From NCBI GenBank assembly GCA_021018995.1, contig CM037587.1, positions 5,706,866 to 5,770,865 on the forward strand: DNA of 64,000 bases, read 5' to 3'. This document shows positions 12,241 to 24,234 of the stretch, piece by piece. How positions within the stretch are numbered: position 1 is the first letter of the stretch; each line of letters opens with the position of its first letter. The DNA comes from Chloranthus sessilifolius. Its lineage: Eukaryota; Streptophyta; Magnoliopsida; Chloranthales; Chloranthaceae. The notes beneath the pieces are model-generated. The model was given only the letters and a program-made list of their open reading frames with translations, was not told where the DNA came from and made no database searches. The translations under genes and the position numbers were made by a program.

Positions 12241-12391
12241 CAAGGATCAAAATTTCAGTTTCGGGCTTGGCCGAATCCGAAAATTTGGCCTAAATTTTGG
12301 GTCCCATGCAAAAATGACCAAAATTTTGGTCCATAGTTATCGTTTCGGTGGGGACCGAAACCGATAATTTCTGCCAAAATTTTGATCCTTG
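12241..12391. mobile_element. 151-bp hAT-type MITE
   Basis: The ends are CAAGGATCAAAATTT and its inverse AAATTTTGATCCTTG. The 8-bp direct flank AGTAATAT occurs at 12233-12240 and 12392-12399, the size of a hAT target duplication. There is no coding capacity. Confidence 0.85.
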
Positions 12392-12552
12392 AGTAATATC
12401 GACATAGGCAGCGTTATATACACCCTTTAAACTAGTAAAGAACACAGCCATATCCACCATTAAAAATCCTTGATTGCCTCTTCAATTAGATGACAGCATG
12501 GAGTGTGGCTAAAGAAAATCTAAATATAGAAGCATCTCAATTGGCTAAAAAT

Positions 12553-13154
<602 letters not shown>

Positions 13155-14121
13155 CTACATGCCTTGATCAATAAGGTAATCACCAAGCCTCTCGACGATC
13201 ATGTTACATTGACCAGGAGTCAACGGCTCGTCATATGAGCCAATGATCATAGCAAGATTGGTTTTCTTGACAGTAACGCCACCGGAACCCTGGAAAAGAA
13301 AAAATGTGATTTAAATATGCCTGCAACCGAGGCTAAATAATGGAAAATATAGAATCAAAAGCACCCACCTGGAAGGGGTTGTATGATAAAAAAAGCCATA
13401 ATCCAAATTTGAGAAGCTAGGATTTTTATTTTTTCCTTTATCAGTGACACATCCGTATTTAATCACATAAGACAAAGACAAGTACCATAACTAAATTGGC
13501 AAAACTCCAAAGATGCCATCATATGATGGTCCAGCTTACAAATAGCCTTTTAGCCACTTCAATCCTGTCAAAAGCAGACTGTCACAAATTTTCAGGGGCC
13601 TTGACAGCTGTGAAAGGGTAAAAGGCTCTTCATAAGTTTAATAATCTCATGATGTCGGTGAGATCCCATTCATCGTTCCATATCCAAAATACATGTCCTA
13701 CTCTATAAATCTTCAATTTTCACACAACCCATATCCAAAATACATGTCCTACTCTATAAATCTTCAATTTTCACACAACCCATATCCAAAATACATGTCC
13801 TGATAAAAACTACCTCATGATTTTTTTTTAACTCAATAAAATACCCCATGTTAGTTATATTCAAGATTTTTCGAACGATACGAAAATTTCAGTACAAATG
13901 ATTATCCAAGGAATCCTCCAGACTCCAACTTATAACTTTAGGCAGTCCAGTCCATGCATCCACCAAAATTAGTTCTACTGATTCCGAGAAAGTTTTATCA
14001 GATATGGAAAAAAAAAATTACTCATAAGTTATTTTGTAGATCCGAGGTATAACCCAGTTGGAGCAAGCGATCCAGGTTCAGCAAAATCATTCATAATGCC
14101 AGTTATCTCTTCCGCCTTAAA
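13155..14121 (-). pseudogene. profilin fragment (exons 2 and 3), captured
   Basis: Profilin is a cytosolic protein of about 131 residues that binds actin monomers and proline-rich partners. The last exon (13155-13289) follows an acceptor CAG and reads [20 protein letters not shown], then [20 protein letters not shown] and a TAG stop, intact to the normal profilin C-terminus. The middle exon (about 14033-14121) follows ATGTAG and reads [18 protein letters not shown], then [12 protein letters not shown]. It then hits a TAA where the family continues YMVIQGE, so its end is lost. Exon 1 is not found. Exon order and orientation are as in a normal profilin gene. Confidence 0.9.
13681..13801. repeat. 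51-bp tandem repeat in profilin-fragment intron
   Basis: TATCCAAAATACATGTCC starts at 13681, 13732 and 13783, giving two full 51-bp units and a partial third. The copies look identical, so the expansion is recent. Confidence 0.9.
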
Positions 14122-14193
14122 CTACATGTCAACAAAAGAACACGAAAGACAACAGCAACAAAAAATAAGAATGTCAGCCTAGCACAAAGTAAG

Positions 14194-14255
14194 AGCAAGC
14201 GATCCAGGTTCAGTAAATTAATGCATAATGCCAGTTATCCCTTCCGGCTTAAACT
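14194..14255 (-). pseudogene. second, partial copy of profilin exon 2
   Basis: The minus strand repeats CTTAAGCCGGAAGGGATAAC...CATTATGCATTAATTTACTGAACCTGGATCGCTTGCTC with a few changes relative to 14060-14121 (sequence abridged). It adds an in-frame stop. This is a local duplication of the captured exon, or of the exon plus part of an intron. Confidence 0.7.
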
Positions 14256-14908
14256 AAGAACATGAAAAACAAAAAATATGAACGCTCAGATATATAATTG
14301 GATCATAATATTTGGATTATTCAATTTTATAAAATAAGTGCAATGGTGACTTTCAATTTCAGGCGCATACTTAGAGAAGCCAATGGTGCAGTAGACTCCC
14401 ATAAGAAAGGGAGGTAATCTTAGAAACACTTACAAGCAGGGCACACCAAGATTGAGTAAAGATTCTTAAATGCAGTCATTTATCTGACATCGGTAATTAA
14501 TTTCTCTTTTTCTTTCGCTTTTTGGCGAAAAGGCACTAACTTAGCCAAAGGCACCCTTTTTTCCTTTTGCGGATTCTACTTTTGTTAACTCTTTATTTAG
14601 TATCTTTGATTTACCGACCAAAAAAATGTTACCTGCAATTCCATTTTTATCTCCCTCGAATCTAGAAGATAAACGACCACAAAATTTTGTAGCATGTCAA
14701 TTTTTTTTAAGAAACATTTGCCATTTTCTATGATACTAATCTCAATTGTTTGATTTGAATTACAAATTGCAGGATTTAGCAACACCATACACATCTATAG
14801 CCATCTGCTAGGATGAACACAACATAGCGCTGAAGCCAAATTTATTAGTTTTAAGTGTACAGGAAGAACAAATTCCACTATGATCAGGGAGGCACCCTAA
14901 GCACCAAC
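14256..14908. other. spacer between captured exons
   Basis: AT-rich DNA with no recognisable exon; profilin exon 1 was looked for here and not found. Confidence 0.4.
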
Positions 14909-15020
14909 CTGGTTCACCGGAAATTCCTTTGGATGGTCATTTTCATAGCCATGCTTTGTGTCCCAGTCTTCCCATTCTCTGATCAGGGAGGCATCATAAG
15001 CACCTTCACATACTCGTAAG
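14909..15020 (-). other. captured exon of unidentified gene
   Basis: A clean 112-bp exon on the minus strand: acceptor TTTTCTGCAG at 15021-15030, an open frame beginning LRVCEGAYDASLIREWEDWD and ending NDHPKEFPVNQ, and a donor CCAG|GTTGGT at 14909. The protein-like composition and both splice sites support a real exon. I do not recognise the family. It does not belong to profilin or to DEL, whose fragments lie on either side. Confidence 0.6.
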
Positions 15021-15171
15021 CTGCAGAAAATATTGGCATTTGCAAGGCAAAATATTAACTAATAAGAAAACATTACCACCATTACCTTCTTAAGGTGGGT
15101 GGTGTGGTAGTAACACCAGCCACAGATTTATTGCAATGTTCATCTACTAAATATAAGTTAAGCACCATTAC

Positions 15172-15711
15172 CTTCTCAATGAGATTCATGGAGGAGAGAA
15201 CATTTGCAATGTCATATAATCTTCTGACATTTGCTGCAGAATTTTCTTATCAGAAAGAGAATTATATATAGATTAGTAAATTTATTGATAAAAATTTACT
15301 TCATAAATATAGGGGAGCAGAGAAGATAGATTACTTCCATTTGCCAAGAATTGTGATCATCACCAAGCAAGAGCTTTGCCGCTTCATCAAGTGTGATCAC
15401 ATAAGTTTGAATAAGAAAAAGGGACACCAGATCAGGGATTTAAAGACCAAGATATATCAGCATATCAGATATATCAGATATGTTGATATATCTGATATAT
15501 CAGATATATCAGATACCTACCGACTTGGCCAGGCCCAAGTCGGTAGGTATCAGATATATCAAATACGTATTGGCCAGAGTTTATGAAGAAGGTTTAAGAT
15601 GTTTGAACAGGATGAAGAAGGTTTAAGAGTCCTAGAGCTCTAGCTCAATTTCTCTTGACTGCTTTTGCAATTTTGATCTGATAAATTTTCTTCTTCATCA
15701 TCGTCCAAAAC
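15172..15711 (-). pseudogene. DEL/E2Fe-type atypical E2F fragment, captured
   Basis: DEL (DP-E2F-like) proteins are atypical E2F repressors with two winged-helix DNA-binding domains that hold back endoreduplication genes. Three exon pieces are visible on the minus strand. 15711 downward, after TTTAG, reads VLDDDEEENLSDQ, like the acidic linker between the two domains. About 15332-15405 reads VITLDEAAKLLLGDDHNS. 15172-15233 (acceptor CTGCAG, donor AAG|GTAATG) reads NVRRLYDIANVLSSMNLIEK. The last two match the second DNA-binding domain of Arabidopsis DEL1 as I remember it. The first domain and the C-terminus are missing. It is a captured fragment inside the CACTA. Confidence 0.85.
15440..15560. 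repeat. GATATATC repeats ending in a 26-bp hairpin
   Basis: Several GATATATCA words precede an inverted repeat: left arm 15503-15528 and right arm 15535-15560, 25 of 26 positions paired, with a 6-base loop CCAGGC. The inner arm is GATACCTACCGACTTGG. The transcript would form a strong stem. It may be a foldback or MITE remnant; no termini or target duplication were found. Confidence 0.8.
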
Positions 15712-15792
15712 CTAAAGAACACAAGATTACGATCATAATCTAACGAAAAAAAAAGAGGAGACAAAATACACGGATCTAGATCACTTTTAAAC

Positions 15793-15856
15793 CTGCTTTC
15801 GCACACTGGTATGGATTTATATAAGTATCACCGGAATTTCCCCGCAACGCATCTTC
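15793..15856 (-). other. captured exon of unidentified gene
   Basis: A 64-bp exon-like piece on the minus strand with acceptor CATGTAG at 15857-15863, open frame EDALRGNSGDTYINPYQCAK, and donor GCAG|GTTTAA at 15793. Same orientation as the DEL, profilin and GA 2-oxidase fragments. Family not recognised; it may be part of the DEL locus or of another gene. Confidence 0.45.
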
Positions 15857-16131
15857 CTACATGAAGATCGGAATAAGAATTAGCAATTCAAAGAAGCTTT
15901 ATTTATCACAATTTCGAGCATTAAGTATTGGAAATTGAATACCTAAAGATCTCCTAGAACTTTAGGAATTGAATACCTTAAGATTGCATTGAAAAATGAT
16001 GCATTTTTTTCTTGTAAATACAGTATTTACCTGAGGCATTAAACTGCGGTGGTACATTTAAAACGATGTCCTTACAAGCTCTAGCATTCTAACACATAGA
16101 ACTTAAAACCCAAAAGATCAAACGCATTTTG
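15857..16131. other. spacer up to solo LTR
   Basis: AT-rich CACTA body sequence without coding signal; it ends in TTTTG (16127-16131), the left target duplication of the solo LTR. Confidence 0.6.
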
Positions 16132-19100
16132 TGTAATATCCCGATATTTTCGAACCCGAGTTTGACTGATTTCGTGCACGAGTTCGACACGATGACCGAT
16201 GTCAACATGGTTTTTATTTAATAATAAATCATTAAGTAGTGTTAGGATCACTTTGTGTGGATCGGATTATGGTTTAAATGTTTGTTTGGGCATTTAGTGG
16301 AAAAGCCGTGCGCCAACTCTTTGTGTACCGTTTAACACCGAAACCAAACCTAAGCTAAGTGGTTAGAATTTTTGTTATAAATATCAAAGATATTTATTGT
16401 GGGTTTCATTCGGTTATAAGAGGGAGAGGGGATTCTTAATGGCTAAGTGTTAACCTTTTAAATCTTAGAGAGAGAGAGCTTTCTCATCGTGGATCCCCTT
16501 CTTGAGATTTCGACCGTACGATCACGATCACGCTGGAAGCTCTACACTCTTTTCGACCGTTCAAACGCCATTTTCAAAGAGAGTTTCATCTTGCGATCGT
16601 CTCTCGCGCTTTGAGGAGTTCAAGGATCGATACGTGCTAGTGAAGGACTTCATCGTGAGCTTCGTTGAGATCAATCGCCGTAGAAATCGGGAAGCTTTGC
16701 TTCGAAACTCTCTTCGGCAACATATTTTAAAGTCGTGGCATCGATAGGCAAAAGGTTAGTTTCCCTTTTATTTTAATGGTTTAGATTGTAGAATAAATCA
16801 TGTTTTAGTTTAGTGTACGTGTGTGTGCAAAAATAGAGCGATTCCGATAAGATTTGAAGGGAAAAATAGACCAAGGAAGTAACATGAACGGTTCTGAACC
16901 CGAGAAATTCGAGGGTCGAATTTGAAATTCGACCATCGAATATAAATTCGAGGGTCGAATTTAGATTTTTAAGCCTGATGCATTTTTGAGAAATTCGAGG
17001 GTCGAATTTGAATTCGAGGGTCGAATTTGGTCTGATGTGCCGCACTTCTTTGGTATTTCAAACCATAACTTTTTATCCCGAACTCGGATTGATGCGATTT
17101 TTAAGGCGTTGGAAAGAGGAAAACTAAATCTACAACTTTTATGAATTAATTAACTGATGAATAAATTATTTTGAGGATAAAAATTTAGCTGGAAGTTAGG
17201 CCAAGTTCTAAGTTAGCACGTTTTGACTGATGTACCGATACAGCTTTGGTATTTTGGCCATAACTCTTTACTCCGAAATCTAATTAATACGATTCTTAAG
17301 GCGTTGGATCTACAACTTTTTTGAATTAACTAACTTATGAATCAACTCTTTTAATGGTCAAAATTTAGTGAGAAATTGGATCAAATTCTAAGTTTGCACG
17401 AACTTGCCCATTTCAGCCTCGATTTTTAGAGAACACTTAAATACCCCAAGTTTAGTAGTAACTAGAATTAGTTTTTAATACATCATCATATGTGTGATGT
17501 AGATTGAGAGTTGGAGGCCGTGGATAAGGGCTTTTGGATTGTTTTGAAACGGCTCCAAACTTAAGGTAGGGGAAACTCAACGAAAATTATATTTTATAAA
17601 TTGATTCATGGTTTCTTTGATTTTCGACCTGATGCTTTGTTTCCTTTGACATGATTTTTTTTCTTCATGTTCCCGCATATGTTATAATATGTTTTATTTC
17701 CGTCCTGTTTCCGCGTATGCTTTGATTACTCTATTTCCGTGTATGATCTGACTGTTCCGTTTTCAACTTTTGAATCTGATTCGTTCTGTTCAGTATGCTT
17801 TCGTCTGATTCGTTTTGTTTTGTTATGATCCATCTTATTTAACTTGCTTATGAACTTTGAATTTGAATGAGCATGGAACTCTATTTTTAGTAATCTGACA
17901 ACTTTTGAATCTTTGAAAACTTGTGAGACTGAGTTATAGTGAGGTCTCTTTCCCGGCATGTGACACTTGGGGTGTAGGCATCCATGTACGAATGAAATCC
18001 ACTATAGCCCCTCGGGTGCCACATGCAGTACATCCAGGCTACTACGGATCTCATCTCTTAACTTGCGTGCCTTGTGAAGCTATCGCACTGTGACCCATTC
18101 TAGTTAAACTAAGACGATAGGGAGTATGATTATGATAAGAGCCTGTGTTTAGAATGAGGGATGACCGTAGATCTAAACTATACTTACTGAAATTAGAGTA
18201 GATTATTAGATCTGAGCTTTAGAAACAAGATAGACGTAGTATTGAGTTATTCAGTTAAGTATGAACCTTGAACCCTGTATCTGAGTGTGAATGAGAATAT
18301 CGAGAACATATCTGAACATTTGACTGTGAGTGAACATTGACAAGTGGACCGATACGGCGGTTATCCGTACACAGTGTATAGTGCATAGCATACATAGTGG
18401 GCCCGTACGGGGGCGATCTGTACGCATTGCATAGTATACATAGTGGGCCCGTACGGGGGTGATCCATACGCATTGCATAGCATACACAAGTGAAGTGAAC
18501 GAATTGAACACAGTGAGTGAAGTGAATACGAAAATCTGAAAATTTGAGTAAGGTGAATAAGAAAAATGAGCTATTATTTCTGTGTCGAACATCTGCTCCG
18601 TTATCGCTGTGGTTCTGTCTCAAATATCTACCCTATTATGAGTTTTTATTCTATCGCAAATATCTGCCTTGTTATTACTTTTGTTCTGCTATCAAACGTC
18701 TGATCTGTTAAATTTGTGAAATTCGTCTTTTAATATCTAATCTACTTTTGCTTTAAACTCTGTCATTAGTAAGATGTAATTGCTATTGATGTTCTTCTAC
18801 TGAGCTTAGATGTAGCTCACCCCCAACCATACGTCACTGGTATAGGCTTTCATTGGGACCTTAGACTTGAGAAGAATCTGAAGTTGCCTGCTGGAGGGAG
18901 AGCTCAATTGGATTAGCAAAATGACTTCTGTGCTTTGAGCTTGGTACATCCCTTTGTTTTAGATGTTTTGTATAGAATTGGAGGTTCTTAGTTCTGTAAT
19001 ATGTTTATCTGTTTTATTTTTCGCTTAAAGGTGTGTTTATACCAATTAAATTATGTATCAGATTGTGTTCTGCAATCTGGCGGTCCGAGTTTTCCCTTTT

Positions 19101-19168
19101 GGTTTTGATTTTTTTTTTTTTTTTAAATCTCAATGGAAAAGTAAGTTGGGAAAATTCGGGCTGTCACA
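16132..19168 (+). mobile_element. solo LTR, long-LTR Gypsy family, copy A (3037 bp)
   Basis: The element begins TGTAATATCCCGA and ends GGGCTGTCACA. Perfect 5-bp target duplications TTTTG lie at 16127-16131 and 19169-19173. TG...CA ends, 5-bp duplications and no internal coding region fit a solo LTR left by recombination between two LTRs. It is homologous, in opposite orientation, to 58954-62339. Shared landmarks are CGATCACGATCAC near 16520, a GTGGGCCCGTACGGGGG double repeat near 18395/18441 (46-bp period), and GGTGTGTTTATACCA near 19030. TTATAAATAT at 16374 could be its TATA box. The length suggests the Tekay/Del lineage; that is inference. Confidence 0.9.
16904..17030. repeat. gapped-palindrome array in LTR copy A
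   Basis: Five copies of AATTCGA-nnn-TCGAATT (mostly AATTCGAGGGTCGAATT, once with ACC/CAT-type centres), arranged in two clusters. It sits just before the block GGTATTTCAAACCATAAC. The corresponding place in copy B holds TTGATCGATCAA repeats instead. Confidence 0.85.
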
Positions 19169-19173
19169 TTTTG

Positions 19174-19940
19174 AATTCAAGCCAGAAAACATTCTAGCAC
19201 ATGTTCCCTAATGAATGTGTTTTCATCTCAGCTACCATGCTTATAATCTTGTATGTATCTATATTACATCATTTATTTATCATATTGTTCCAAACTATGA
19301 CCCTTTATGATAGCCTTGGAGGATCAACCAACTAGTAGCTTCAGAGCACCTTGCTTTTGCTTCTCCAATGGCAGATTTGTTCTGCACAAACATAACATAC
19401 AAAAATCAGCCTAATCTTTCATAAATGAGTCTTTCTCAATTCTACTAGTGTTGAATCAGATGGAGATGTGTTAGCTTACCAAAGCCATAGATGACATTTT
19501 ATATTGACAATGCTAATATCGAGAAACTCACCATAGCCATGGTTGAAAGCCCCTGATTGGTCAAGAAAAGCAGGACCCTCTTGTAAGATCATGTAACTTT
19601 ACAAGTAAAAAGGACCCAACTTTCTGAACCAACCAAGAGGTGCCAATCCAAGACTAGATACAATAAAGGCATCTGATCAAGTCGCAACCACGAGAAAATG
19701 ATAAGAAAACTGACATCTGGAACTAATAATAAAGCAGAGAGCTCGAGAAGGTAAGGACCTCTTTAATTTTGCTGCTGCTATATGAGAACAAAGTCAACAA
19801 TCCCTCCAATACCACAGTATTAGATCAATGACAACAGTTCTAAAGAGGGGTGCCTTTATATTGGCTATAAAACTTTGTAAGAGCGCAATTTTACCTCAAC
19901 AATATTTATCTGAATTTGAACTTTGTATTAAGACTGAAAC
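19174..19940 (-). other. CACTA body between the two solo LTRs, with exon-like pieces
   Basis: At about 19320-19381 (minus strand), after acceptor TTTGTGCAG, a frame reads NKSAIGEAKARCSEATSWL. Near 19530 NQGLSTMAM is followed by a possible donor GTGAGT. These look like further captured exons in the same orientation as the others, but I do not recognise a family and the pieces are short. The stretch ends with GAAAC, the target duplication of the next LTR. Confidence 0.4.
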
Positions 19941-22288
19941 TGTGACAGCCCAAATTTCCTCCCCCAAAAATCCGTGCCATCAGGATCATACACTGGATGA
20001 TCCCCGGGACAAATCATAAAGTGTCTGCTCGTATAGGGAAAACCAAGCAGACACTGTCCAGCAGTGGTAGGTCGAGCCATCTAATCAGACATTTAATATA
20101 AAGAACACAATAAATAAAACATGTAATTCTATTTACTAAAAGAATATACATTCCCAGCAGTGGTAGGCCTCAGCCTCTGGGTCAGGCTGGTAATCAGGAT
20201 CGCTCTCCGTGCCGGGAGCTACAGCCTCATAACCTATAAATGGTTTAGAACAGGGTGAGCTACATCATAGCTCAATAGAAGAATTCCAACTAAAATGAAT
20301 TGAATATGCAGATCATGCTATCTCAAAACAGAAATCAAATCAGAACGTACAATCATGACAAATCAAATCAAATACTGAGCTTTTAGAATAAGAAATCAGA
20401 AGTTATGCAAATATATGATCAGAGAACTTAAATTGTGTATGTTTAACTTAAGAAACTCCCGTGACTATATAGCACGGAGTAAACAGGAATATTCCGATAG
20501 GAAATCCCAACCAATCGTCGTTCACATGAACAATTTTAGATTGTAACAATGCCTCATCTAGCAGAAATCAAGAGCAGGTTTCAGGATATAATTTAAGAAA
20601 TAGAAATCAGAGATAGCAAGAATTTATGATATGCTTACATGCTTGTTAAAATAGAAATCAGGGTACAGATATGAAATAAACATGAAATCATACTCAAAAA
20701 TAGTTTAGGTTGGTTTTCCCCTACCTCAGCTCAGATTTCTTTCTAAGCAAATCCAAAGCTTTTTCAAGGCGTCATGGTTTGATCCTAGATCATAAACATA
20801 GTATTCTACATGTCAGGAATGTCGGGATATGAACTGGCACAGTGTCTAGTAGTATTCAACTCACCAAAATTAACACAGGCCAAAAACAGGGGTGATTGAT
20901 CGATCACCACTCTTATTGATTGATCAATCCTTCTTGTTGATCGATCAATAACCCCATTGATCGATCAATACCCTCTTAGCTTTCATACAGGAACATAGTC
21001 AATTGATCGATCAATAGCCTCTATTGATTGATCACTACTCATTATTGATCGATCAATATCCTTGTTGATTGATCAATAACCTCTTCTCTCTTCACTTCTA
21101 ACACAGCTAAAATTGATCGATCACCAGCTTGGTTGATCGATCAATGGCTCCTGTTGATCAATCAATACCTCTATTGATCGATCAATAGCCTAAATTCAAA
21201 TTTTCCCACCTTCTATTCACATTTAATATTTATACAGATTGATCGATCAATGCCTTCATTGATCGATCAATACACTCCAGTGATCGATCAATACCTTTAT
21301 TGATCGATCAATACACTCCAGTGATCGATCAATACCTTTATTGATCGATCACTAACTGTCATTGATCGATCACTCTCATGTTGATCGATCAATACCCAGG
21401 ATTGATCGATCAATGCCTAAATTGATCGTTCAATGCTCTTCGAGCACTGAACTTCCAGAATTCTCAAGCTTCTGTTCACTTTTCTGTCCTATATAGATTG
21501 ATCGATCAATGCCTTCATTGATCGATCACCACCAGTCATTGATCGATCAATAATGACAGAACTTCTGTCATTAATAGAGGTCATCTACCTCCCTATTTTA
21601 ACCCATTTTTCATTAATGGTTTCTTACAACCATTAATACACACTCACATACCCATATAAGGGCATCCAACTGCCCATCTTTAAACACACGGACTCACCTT
21701 TAGTTGGGCCCTTTTGGGGTTTCGGCAAATCGATCCGAACGAGGGTTTCGGATCCGGAACTTGGGCTTTGTCACTCCCTCTACTCGGAACCAGTAATCTG
21801 TGGCTCCGCTTCCACACGTAGCGAAGGTACGCCTTTTTAACCAATCAGAGACAACGTATCAACGTTGATTCTTTACACTCAAGGGTTACGTAAATGCTAA
21901 CCTAGGTGTTCTCAGCTCGTGTTTCTTCAAGGACCAACAAAACTTTCAACCTAATCTAGGGTTTACAGAGTAGAGAGAAGAAGATGAAGGAGAATGGACT
22001 CCCAAATCCCCTTTCCTTCTCTTATAAGCTAATAAACAGATATTTTTGTTTTTCCTAAGCTTATATTCCTGTGTGGAGCACAAACACGGTCGATGCGGCG
22101 TAGCACGCCGTCTCGACGTCTTACATGACTCGGATTTAAGTGAGAATTCACACGTGAACTCACTTAATCACAGGCGAATATTATTTCAAATAATATCATT
22201 TACTAAATTTTAAATTCATTTCGATTTCCGTGCCGGGCACGTACATCGATACAGTCAGGTTCTTGTTCAGAATTTTCGGGCTATTACA
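19941..22288 (-). mobile_element. solo LTR, same family, copy C (2348 bp)
   Basis: Read on the plus strand it starts TGTGACAGCCC and ends GGGCTATTACA, that is, the family termini inverted. Target duplications GAAAC at 19936-19940 and 22289-22293 are exact. It shares the tail block with 5745-5911. It is shorter than copies A and B and seems to lack some of their middle landmarks. There is no internal coding region, so it is a solo LTR. Confidence 0.9.
20890..21555. repeat. TTGATCGATCAA palindrome array in LTR copy C
   Basis: About 25 copies of the 12-bp palindrome (A/G)TTGATCGATCAA(T/C), with variants such as TTGATTGATCAA, separated by roughly 8-10 bp of variable sequence in a broken array. 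Some subunits repeat in blocks (AGTGATCGATCAATACC alternating near 21270-21350). Confidence 0.95.
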
Positions 22289-22293
22289 GAAAC

Positions 22294-22903
22294 TATAGAA
22301 CCTTAAAGTGCAACAATGTATAACATCAGTTATAGGGTCCGATTAATACCATCTGGAACCCCGAGGTTCAAGCATAAGAAATAACTAAGGTTAGAAAAAG
22401 ACAATATTACCACTGCAATGCCAACCTAAAATTTACTTCTAACTACCTGATCTTGTTGCAGGCATGCTGTTCTTTTTATTTCTATTGCTTACCCTTAAAT
22501 TTAGGCTACCAAATTGTAACTTAAATTTAGATCTATATGTCAGATCCTATATGTCAGATCCTATATGTTAGATCTAATAAACGGACAACACTAAAAGATA
22601 TGTCATACCACACTAGCAACAGATGCTTGCATTGCCCTTTCCAGAAAAGGCACGACCAGAACTTTCAATTGTCTGCAAGAATCCAGCATTGAATAGAAAA
22701 TTAGGATTAGAGATCTTATCAGTATCATTGTCAGAGAGACCTATATAATTAATGAGAAAATACCAATCTATAGTAAATTGTTTGTTACGTCCATTTATTA
22801 TTCTCGCAAACCTACATATTCAACAAATAAAAATTAGTTAGATTGGCCCTTCCATGAATCAACTGGTTAATAGATCATTGTTTGTGGTCTTTAATTCAAT
22901 TGG
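22294..22903 (-). other. CACTA body with one exon-like piece
   Basis: A minus-strand exon-like segment at 22609-22672 has acceptor TTGCAG, frame QLKVLVVPFLERAMQASV and donor GTG|GTATGA. Function unknown. Just left of it ATATGTCAGATCCT is repeated near 22530-22560. Otherwise no coding signal. Confidence 0.4.
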
Positions 22904-24234
22904 TTAATAGAATATTAAGGAGTCTAAGATATACATGCCAGAATTTGAAGCCTGTATCATCCTCCTAAGTTCTGCAATCTCCGCATCTCGGCGCACCATC
23001 TCTGCATCTCTCTCCTTCATTTTCTCCTCAAGTTCCTTCAGCTTCCCTTGAATTTCCATGAATTCACTAGTAGAGGGTCTGCCATGGATAAACGATGATC
23101 CCCACAACCTAGTTGGAGTCGTGCCAAATCCATAGCCCCAGACACGGCCTGATTTTTCATTCCCCAAAATTTGAGATATCACATCATTCTTGGAAGCAGG
23201 ATCCTGTGAACCCTCCAGTTCTTCAATGGCGTCCTGGATCTTTTGCTGCAACCAAAAAATTTCTGCATCACTTGTGTAGAAAAGTTCACCGGCAACCAAT
23301 ACATTTTGCTGCAACCAATATATACTCACAATGACTTGTGCAGCCTCTTCGTTCACTGGCAATCCATCTTTGCGGCTATGTGTCTTAACAAAAAGTTCAG
23401 CACGACTAGGCTCTTGCTGCGCCGAACTCTTACATTTCTACATCAACAAATTTCAAAGATTTAATAACTACTAAACACTAAGAACGGAAAATTATATGGT
23501 TACCTCAATAACAGATATGGTTACCTCCTCATATCGTACTCTAGCAAAACTTTTTGTCCCAGTAGTATGAGGTAATTGTTGGCGAGATCGATTCTTTTTA
23601 TTCATTTCACTAACTTTCTGTATTTATACACAAACTAACAATTAGAAATCTATAGTACAATGATTTTTTTTAAAGAACTTCTCAAGTCACACTATACCTT
23701 TCCGGCATCCGAGCTCCAGTAGTTGATGAGGGAGATCCATTGACTCGACGATACATATTTAGGACGTTTCTCATATTGATCCTTATAAGTTGCTTTACTA
23801 TCGTAGTGCTTTCTCTTCAAGCGATATTTGTGATCCCTCCAATGCTTGCCTAGGGACATCAGTACAAAATCTTTTACCTCATTCCCCAACTCAAATTTTT
23901 CCTACAACACATTTAAATTAAACATTAATTCACATTCATACAAAATTTAAAGTACAAAAATGATCAAAATAGAATAAACAACTCTTACCAAAATTCGTCG
24001 CCACCCACGTTCTTTTGCATCGTCATCTATTTGATCCCATTTTTGGCAATCAAGGGGAAATAACTGTCCATCCCTTTATGTTATGCCTATCCAATTAGAT
24101 AGATGCGTGCCATTAGAACATGCTGGTTGACCTTTATCAAATTTGACTTTCAATTTAACCCCATTTTGCAACTTCAGAATGGAAGCGCATGTAGTGGGGC
24201 CTCTCTTCTTATTCGATGATTCTGAAAGATCCAT
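22904..24234 (-). pseudogene. CACTA second gene, Transposase_24-type (Ptta/En-Spm), decayed
   Basis: Many plant CACTA elements encode, besides TNP2, a protein with the plant transposase Ptta/En-Spm (Transposase_24) region and a coiled coil. Exon 1 starts with ATG at 24232-24234 (MDLSESSNKKRGP) and reaches a donor at 23989, with DAKERGWRRIL near its end. It carries an in-frame TAA after NWIGIT. Exon 2 (23901-23698) reads FVLMSLGKHWRDHKYRLK and later YWSSDAGK. Exon 3 (about 23620-23526) reads RSRQQLPHTTGTKSFARV. The last exon (about 23434-22904) reads DPASKNDVISQILGNEKSGR, then a heptad-rich coiled coil LKELEEKMKERDAEMVRRDA. Same strand as TNP2 and just downstream of it. The stop makes it a likely pseudogene. 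Confidence 0.82.

Noticed and set aside
16502..16747. 81-codon frame with a plausible start in LTR copy A
   Set aside because: Lies inside a solo LTR, has no family features, and the matching region of copy B does not keep the frame.
18251..18623. Overlapping minus-strand frames of 113 and 122 codons
   Set aside because: Produced by the 46-bp GTACGGGGGCGATC repeat in the LTR; the similar frames at 59579-60087 are the same repeat in copy B.
20890..21555. CRISPR-like array
   Set aside because: Short palindromic units with 8-10 bp gaps inside a plant LTR; no spacer-length uniformity and no cas genes; the genome is eukaryotic.
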